From positions 1-38,534 of the forward strand of contig NZ_LDRU01000103.1 of NCBI RefSeq assembly GCF_001476285.1: a stretch of DNA of 38,534 bases, in the 5' to 3' direction. A program made the translations under genes and the position numbers. This DNA comes from Microbacterium testaceum. GTDB taxonomy: Bacteria; Actinomycetota; Actinomycetes; Actinomycetales; Microbacteriaceae. The notes under the pieces were generated by a model. It was not told where the DNA came from and did no database searches. It was given only the letters and a program-made list of their open reading frames with translations. Of this stretch, positions 34,283 to 38,534 are shown in pieces; positions within the stretch are counted from its first letter, which is position 1, and each line of letters starts with the position of its first letter.

Positions 34283-34350
34283 GTTTGGGGCGTGAGTTGG
34301 CGGTCGGGGCGGGGAATGGCGCGCCCCAAAGGGACGAACACGCCCCAAAC
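34283..34350. repeat. Intergenic element with four TTTGGGGCG-type boxes
   Basis: GTTTGGGGCGTG (34283-34294) is the exact reverse complement of 34339-34350. Inside lie GGGGCG (34306-34311) and CGCCCCAAA (34322-34330), so the motif occurs four times, two in each orientation, nested. It lies between the guaA terminator and the glycosyltransferase ribosome site. It could be a regulator-binding array or a small dispersed repeat. Confidence 0.7.
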
Positions 34351-34394
34351 GCGGGTACGCGGGTACCGGGAAGCCGGGAGAGGATGGAGGCGTG

Positions 34395-35753
34395 ATGCCG
34401 TTCCCCGACGCCTGGTACCTGATCCTGTCGAGCAGGCTCATCCCCGACCTCGACGGCGGGTACACGATCTCGACGCTCGCCCGCGCGCGTCAGATGGCGG
34501 ATGCCGGCACTCAACCGCTTCTCCTCACCGTCGATCCGGGGACGCCCGACGCCCATGCCCAGCACCGCGCGACGTTCGTGGAGCGCGGGGCGGCGGCGGC
34601 ATCCGAGGTCTTCCGTAATCTCTTCGATGAAGCGGTGGACGTCGAGGGAGGGGCCGCGGAGTGGCTGCGAGCGGCGGCCACGCCCGGCGAAGCCGATCCC
34701 ACCCTGGAGTACCGCGACGTCGCGGGCGGCGCTGTCTCCCTGCCCAACGTCGTCGACCCCGATTGGCACCTGACGACGGCACCGATCGTGATCCGGGATG
34801 CCGCGGGCGAGTCTGTCGGCGTCGTCGCCGGGTTCGGTGCGCTCTACCGCGCGTGGCTCGGGCACCTCACCGGACAGCTCCGTGCGGAGAATCCGCGTCC
34901 CGTCGTCGTCATCTGCGAGTCGCGGCAGCTCGGTGAGCTGATCGTCGGGTGGGGAGACGATGACGTCCGGATCGTGCACACGGTCCACACGATCCACCTC
35001 GAAGCCCCTTATCGTGCTGACTCCGACCTCAACGCGCTCTGGACGCGATGGTTCGAGATCGCTCCGCGCTTCGACGCGGTGCTGTGGCCCACCGCACAGC
35101 AGCGTGACGACGTGCGCGAACGTTTCGGGACCGCGGCGAACGATCTCGTCGCGCCGCACGCCGTCCGCGCGCCGGAGAGGGTCGTCCCCGCGGCGGACCG
35201 CGACGCCGGTCGTGTCGTGGTGCTCGGTCGCCTCGCTCCCGGCAAACGTCTTCGCGCGGCCGTCCGCGCATTCGCCCGGGTCGTCGCAGAGGTCCCCACG
35301 GCGCGGCTGGAGCTGTGGGGAGCCGGCGCCCAGCGAGAGGCGCTCGAAGCCCTGGTCGCCGAGCTCGGCCTGGCGGGAAGTATCTCGCTGCCCGGGCTCA
35401 CGAACGACCCCGGTGCCGTCCTCGACGGCGCGGCCGTGTACCTCACCACCTCGGCTTTCGAGGGGCAGGGGCTCGCCCTCGCCGAAGCCCTCGCGCACGG
35501 TACCCCTGTGGTGGCCTATGACATCCGCTACGGCCCGCGCGACATGCTCGCCGGGGGAGGTGGCATCCTGGTTCCGGATGGCGACGAGGGCGCCCTCGTC
35601 GCGGCCCTCGTTCGTGTGCTGACGGATGCCGAGGTGCGCGAGCGGCTGTCGACCGAGGCCGTGGACGCGGCGGCGACCCTGAGTCCGGCGCGCGCGATGC
35701 AGACGCTGGCCGCGGCGTGCGGGGAAGCCCTGTCACGCCCCCGGCGGCGCTGA
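34395..35753 (+). CDS. Family 4 glycosyltransferase, TagE/Gtf1-like
   Basis: The roughly 452-residue protein has a GT-B fold. The N-terminal half starts WYLILSSRLIPDLDGGYTISTLARARQM. The C-terminal half has the nucleotide-sugar site VVVLGRLAPGKRLRAAVRAFARV and the motif FEGQGLALAEALAHGTPVVAYDIRYGPRDML, followed by GGGGILVPDGDEGALV. The YDIRYGPRDM segment is typical of poly(glycerol-phosphate) alpha-glucosyltransferases (TagE) and accessory glycosyltransferases, so an envelope polymer or protein is the likely acceptor. ATG 34395 is preferred over GTG 34392 because GGAGG ends four bases before it. It stands alone after the guaA terminator and ends two bases before the convergent hydrolase. Confidence 0.85.
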   Translation: MPFPDAWYLILSSRLIPDLDGGYTISTLARARQMADAGTQPLLLTVDPGTPDAHAQHRATFVERGAAAASEVFRNLFDEAVDVEGGAAEWLRAAATPGEADPTLEYRDVAGGAVSLPNVVDPDWHLTTAPIVIRDAAGESVGVVAGFGALYRAWLGHLTGQLRAENPRPVVVICESRQLGELIVGWGDDDVRIVHTVHTIHLEAPYRADSDLNALWTRWFEIAPRFDAVLWPTAQQRDDVRERFGTAANDLVAPHAVRAPERVVPAADRDAGRVVVLGRLAPGKRLRAAVRAFARVVAEVPTARLELWGAGAQREALEALVAELGLAGSISLPGLTNDPGAVLDGAAVYLTTSAFEGQGLALAEALAHGTPVVAYDIRYGPRDMLAGGGGILVPDGDEGALVAALVRVLTDAEVRERLSTEAVDAAATLSPARAMQTLAAACGEALSRPRRR

Positions 35754-35755
35754 CC

Positions 35756-36481
35756 TCAGGCGCGGTCGGCGGCGCGGGCGGCTGACCGGACGGCGCTGAC
35801 CGCGGCAGACGGAGAGCCGCGGAAGGCGGGCCCGTGGCCGGGGAGAACCCAGTCGGCGTCGAGATCAGCGATGCGAGCCAGGGACGCCAGAGCCTCGGTC
35901 GGGTCGTCGGTGAAGGGGGCGGGACCCGGTCCCGTGCGCCCCGTGAGGACGTGGCGGGTCGTGAGCGCGTCGCCGACGAAGACGGCGCGGACTTCGGGGG
36001 AGAACACGGCGACGCTTCCCGGCGAGTGTCCGGGCATCGAGATCACGCGGGGCGCTCCGGGGAGGTCGAGAGTGGTGTCGCCGTCGATGCTCACCACCTC
36101 GGTCAGCCACTGCGGACGCATGCCCTTCCGGATGCCGAACGCGGCGAAGCTCAACAGCGGCCCGATGCGCATCGGGCCGACCGGGGTCTTCGGCTTGTCT
36201 CCACCCCGCGCGCGATCGGCGTCGGCGGCGTGGACGAAGACCGGGATGCCGTGGTCGCGGCGCAGGCGCTCGGCGAAACCGACGTGGTCGCTGTCGCCGT
36301 GCGTCAGGACCACCCCGCGGATGTCGTCGATCGGGCGGCCGATGGTGTCCAGCTCCCGCCGGAGATCGGCGTACATGCCGGGGAGGCCGGCATCGATCAG
36401 GGTGATGCCGGCGGGCGTGGTGATCAGGTAGGAGGCGACGATGTCGTTGCCGAGGCGGTGAAGGGAGGGGGCGAGTCGCAT
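35756..36481 (-). CDS. Metallo-beta-lactamase-fold hydrolase
   Basis: The 241-residue protein has the MBL fold: NDIVASYLITTPAGITLIDAGLPG, the metal motif LTHGDSDHVG (with Asp at the usual second His position), the third His in SMPGHSPGSVAVF, the bridging Asp in VFVGDAL and the last His in VLPGHGPAF. The substrate is unknown; relatives include lactonases and thioesterases. ATG 36481 is chosen over ATG 36520: it starts at the conserved MRLAPSLHRLGND, has AAAGG seven bases upstream, and leaves the operator at 36501-36541 outside the gene. It is divergent from the TetR gene and likely controlled by it. Confidence 0.88.
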   Translation of the reverse strand: MRLAPSLHRLGNDIVASYLITTPAGITLIDAGLPGMYADLRRELDTIGRPIDDIRGVVLTHGDSDHVGFAERLRRDHGIPVFVHAADADRARGGDKPKTPVGPMRIGPLLSFAAFGIRKGMRPQWLTEVVSIDGDTTLDLPGAPRVISMPGHSPGSVAVFSPEVRAVFVGDALTTRHVLTGRTGPGPAPFTDDPTEALASLARIADLDADWVLPGHGPAFRGSPSAAVSAVRSAARAADRA

Positions 36482-36500
36482 GGGATGACCTTTCGCGGGA

Positions 36501-36541
36501 TGGCTACGAGCAATAGCCATGATAGCTTATATACGTAGCCA
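36501..36541. promoter_or_regulatory. Shared operator/promoter between the MBL hydrolase and TetR genes
   Basis: TGGCTACG (36501-36508) is the exact reverse complement of CGTAGCCA (36534-36541). Inside, TGGCTA pairs with TAGCCA (36514-36519), and ATAGC occurs twice flanking CATG. The stretch is AT-rich compared with its surroundings and contains TATATA (36528-36533) and, on the minus strand, TATCAT as possible -10 boxes. This is the expected target of the divergently encoded TetR protein. Confidence 0.72.
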
Positions 36542-36554
36542 TAAGGAGCGCTGA

Positions 36555-37112
36555 ATGCCGACACCCGAACGAACGTCTCTCGCCGAGATCGTCGCGCAGG
36601 CCGCCCGACTGCTGGAGAGCGGCGGTCCGACCGCCGTCACGATGCAGGCCGTGGCGGCGGCCGTCGGGGTCAAGGCCCCCTCGCTGTATAAGCGCGTGCG
36701 CGACCGGGAAGCGCTTCTCGGTCTGGTCGGGATCGCGACCGCGGACGACCTGACACGCCGACTGACGGATGCCGGGGGCGACCTCGCTGAGCTGCTCACC
36801 GTCTTTCGCCGCTTCGGTCAAGAGCGACCGGAAGCGTTCCGTCTGCTGTTCGCTTCGTCGATCGACCCCGAGAGGCTCGCGGCGACCAGCGAACCCGTGC
36901 TCCGCGCGACCGCGGCCGTCGTCGGTCCCGACCGTGCGCTCGATGCAGCGCGGTTGCTGACCTCGTGGGCGCTCGGATTCATCACGATGGAGCTGACGGG
37001 CGCCTTCCGTCTCGGGGGCGACCTCGACGAAGCCTTCGCGTACGGGATGCGTCACATCGTGGGCTCACTGACCTCGGATCAGGACGCGGTGCGACCGGCC
37101 CAGGGATCGTAG
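36555..37112 (+). CDS. TetR-family transcriptional regulator
   Basis: The 185-residue protein has a TetR N-terminal helix-turn-helix domain (LAEIVAQAARLLESGGPTAVTMQAVAAAVGVKAPSLYKRVRDREALL). The C-terminal ligand domain resembles the WHG/TetR_C_33 type, with ALGFITMELTGAFRLGGDLDEAFAYGMRHIV. It starts at ATG 36555 with AAGGAG seven bases upstream. It probably represses itself and the divergent MBL hydrolase through the palindromes at 36501-36541. The inducing ligand is unknown but may be a substrate of the hydrolase. Its 3' end overlaps the convergent polymerase gene by 34 bases. Confidence 0.92.
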   Translation: MPTPERTSLAEIVAQAARLLESGGPTAVTMQAVAAAVGVKAPSLYKRVRDREALLGLVGIATADDLTRRLTDAGGDLAELLTVFRRFGQERPEAFRLLFASSIDPERLAATSEPVLRATAAVVGPDRALDAARLLTSWALGFITMELTGAFRLGGDLDEAFAYGMRHIVGSLTSDQDAVRPAQGS

Positions 37113-38308
37113 TCGGCGATCAGGCCCTCTTGCGCGGGACGTTCGGCATCCGGGACATGCTGCAGGTTCACCCGCACGCGGTACCAGAGCGAGCTCGAAC
37201 CGCGCATGCCGTCGACGAGGATGTCGGCCGGGTGGAGGGCGTCCGCGGCGTCCGGATGTCGTGACTTCCACGTCTCGAGCGCATCGAGAGCTTCGGGCTT
37301 GGTCTTGGTACGCGCGACCTCGATGAGAGGCATGGTCGAGGCGCGGCGGCCGGAGCCGTCGGAGCCGCGCGGAGGCTTCTCGGCGGGCCCGAGCTCCTTC
37401 GCGAGAGCCAGCAGGGCGTCGAGGGAGCCCGCCGCGTCGTCGATGCCCGCGTGCGGATCGCCGATCGTGCGGAAGCGCTCGGGCACGGTGAGGACGGTGA
37501 ACTCTTCGGGGCGGCGGTCGCGGACCTCGTCCCACGTCAGCGGAGTCGACACGCGCGCGTCGGGGAGCGCCCGGATCGAGTACGCCGAGGCGACCGTGCG
37601 GTCCTTCGCGTTCTGGTTGAAGTCGACGAAGACGCTTTCGCCGCGTTCCTCCTTCCACCAGCGAGCGGTCGCGAGCCCGGGCGCGCGGTTCTCGACCTCG
37701 CGGGCGAGCGTCTCGGCGGCGAGGCGTACGTCGGCGTAGTCCCACTCGGGACGGATGCGCACGATGATGTGGAGCCCCCGCGAGCCCGAGGTCTTCGGCC
37801 ATCCGACGAGCCCGTGGTCTTCGAGGACCTCGCGGGCGATGAAGGCGACATCGACGATCTGTGCCCAGTCGACCCCGGGCATGGGGTCGAGATCGACGCG
37901 CAGCTCGTCGGGGTGGTCGAGGTCCTCAGCCCGAACGGGGTGAGGGTTGAGGTCGAGGCAGCCGAGGTTGACGACCCACGCCAGGCCCGCGGCATCCCGG
38001 ATCACCGTCTCCTCGGCGGAGGTGCCGGAGGCGTAGTGGAGGGTCGCGGTGTCGATGAAGGCGGGGTGCTTGTCGGGCACACGCTTCTGGAAGAACGGCT
38101 CCTGGTCGAGGCCCTTCGAGAAGCGCTTGAGCACCATCGGTCGGCCTCCTGCTCCCCGCAGGGCGCCCTCGGCGACGTCGAGGTAGTAGCGCACGAGGTC
38201 GAGCTTCGTCAGGCCGCGTTGCGGGAAGACGACGCGGTCGGGACTCGTGACGCGCACCTCGTGGCCGTCGATGTCGAGGATCTCGGGGGGAGTCTTCGCG
38301 GGGCTCAT
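37079..38308 (-). CDS. Stand-alone LigD-type polymerase/primase domain protein
   Basis: This 409-residue protein is the archaeo-eukaryotic primase-like polymerase domain found in LigD, without the ligase or phosphoesterase modules. Landmarks are VTSPDRVVFPQRGLTKLDLVRYY, RPMVLKRFSKGLDQEPFFQKRVP, the metal-binding DLDP motif in LRVDLDPMPG, the nucleotide site SGSRGLHIIV, and VFVDFNQNAKDRTVASAYSIR. Related free-standing enzymes (Prim-PolC of mycobacteria) fill short gaps in DNA repair. About 110 extra C-terminal residues include a region resembling the usual tail (SSLWYRVRVNLQHVPDAERPAQEGLIADYDPW). ATG 38308 lies six bases after TAGCCT. No ku or ligase gene is nearby within the window. Confidence 0.9.
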   Translation of the reverse strand: MSPAKTPPEILDIDGHEVRVTSPDRVVFPQRGLTKLDLVRYYLDVAEGALRGAGGRPMVLKRFSKGLDQEPFFQKRVPDKHPAFIDTATLHYASGTSAEETVIRDAAGLAWVVNLGCLDLNPHPVRAEDLDHPDELRVDLDPMPGVDWAQIVDVAFIAREVLEDHGLVGWPKTSGSRGLHIIVRIRPEWDYADVRLAAETLAREVENRAPGLATARWWKEERGESVFVDFNQNAKDRTVASAYSIRALPDARVSTPLTWDEVRDRRPEEFTVLTVPERFRTIGDPHAGIDDAAGSLDALLALAKELGPAEKPPRGSDGSGRRASTMPLIEVARTKTKPEALDALETWKSRHPDAADALHPADILVDGMRGSSSLWYRVRVNLQHVPDAERPAQEGLIADYDPWAGRTAS

Positions 38309-38314
38309 GGCGCG

Positions 38315-38320
38315 AGGCTA
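38315..38320 (-). promoter_or_regulatory. Leaderless -10 box of the LigD-type polymerase gene
   Basis: On the minus strand TAGCCT (38320-38315) is followed by six bases and ATG 38308. Confidence 0.58.
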
Positions 38321-38368
38321 GCGCCGACACCCACGCGTCGCGCACCCCTTGCGGCGCGCGCGGGCGGC

Positions 38369-38481
38369 GCGGCGCAGGTGCGGGATGCGCGAGCGTGCGG
38401 GGTGTGCGCGCCCGGCTGCAGGCGGTGCGGCGCAGGTGCGGGATGCGCGAGCGTGCGGGTGCGCGCGCCCGGCCGCAGGCG
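38369..38481. repeat. Two tandem copies of a ~56-bp GC-rich repeat
   Basis: Copy 1 (38369-38424) and copy 2 (38427-38481) are nearly identical, both running from GCGGCGCAGGTGCGGG to GCAGGCG. They lie in the 226-base gap upstream of the polymerase gene. No gene is visible in this gap. Confidence 0.85.
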
Positions 38482-38517
38482 TTGAGTGTCCAAAACACCC
38501 GGACGCTTTTCGGATGT

Positions 38518-38533
38518 GATGTCTCAGGACATC
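38518..38533. other. Inverted repeat at the window edge
   Basis: GATGTC (38518-38523) and GACATC (38528-38533) form a perfect six-base inverted repeat around TCAG. An AT-richer stretch (38482-38517) precedes it with a small palindrome GTGTCCAAAACAC. This could be the start of a mobile-element end or a promoter for a gene beyond the window; it is cut by the end of the sequence. Confidence 0.35.
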
Positions 38534-38534
38534 G

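Overview
This window is chromosomal DNA from a high-GC Gram-positive actinobacterium, most likely a Microbacteriaceae member close to Microbacterium. That placement is an inference. It rests on the very high GC content, frequent GTG starts, many leaderless promoters (TANNNT six bases before the start codon), the order rplM-rpsI-glmM-coaA-glmS-acpS-alr-tsaE-tsaB-rimI-tsaD-groES, a GuaB3 paralogue beside guaB/guaA, and the many copies of GGATGCC/GGCATCC. No rRNA, tRNA, CRISPR array, prophage or intact insertion sequence was seen. Genes are tightly packed and no gene-free gap exceeds about 230 bases.

Layout. 1-702: 3' part of a CPBP-family membrane protease. 741-3225: rplM-rpsI-glmM operon with its own promoter and a structured leader. 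3291-4220 (minus): Ppx/GppA phosphatase, divergent from coaA. 4272-9216: coaA, glmS, then acpS-alr-tsaE with ATGA overlaps (CoA and acyl-carrier activation, UDP-GlcNAc and D-alanine supply for the wall, t6A tRNA modification). 9234-12942: an envelope module splitting the usual tsaE-tsaB neighbourhood: an OmpA-like lipoprotein with eight 51-bp repeats, a DUF3060 lipoprotein, a DUF4190 membrane protein, and an OmpR-type response regulator with its kinase. A convergent alpha/beta hydrolase follows. 13904-16651: tsaB-rimI-tsaD plus a small membrane protein. 16657-17844 (minus): THUMP-like methyltransferase. 17871-18273: groES under two CIRCE operators, without groEL next to it. 18404-19345: RarD-type transporter.

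19551-25776 is a branched-chain-amino-acid-type (HAAT) ABC transporter in two convergent units: the binding protein on plus, and livH-livM-livG-livF plus a lipoprotein gene on minus. LivH carries an N-terminal secreted domain. 26002-34201 is a purine region: guaB, an ABC-F protein, a TMEM175 channel, guaB3, SURF1, a DUF3817 membrane protein and guaA. 34395-38308 holds a family-4 glycosyltransferase, a metallo-beta-lactamase-fold hydrolase divergent from a TetR regulator over a shared palindromic operator, and a stand-alone LigD-type polymerase domain. The right edge (38369-38534) has a 56-bp tandem repeat and an inverted repeat cut by the window end.

The most novel-looking part is the 9.2-12.9 kb module. 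It combines a repeat-bearing OmpA-like lipoprotein whose reading frame is broken at a C7 tract, GCGACA boxes exactly 11 bp apart upstream (the geometry of OmpR/PhoB sites), and a response regulator/kinase pair at the end of the same operon. A self-regulated envelope-sensing system is a reasonable hypothesis.
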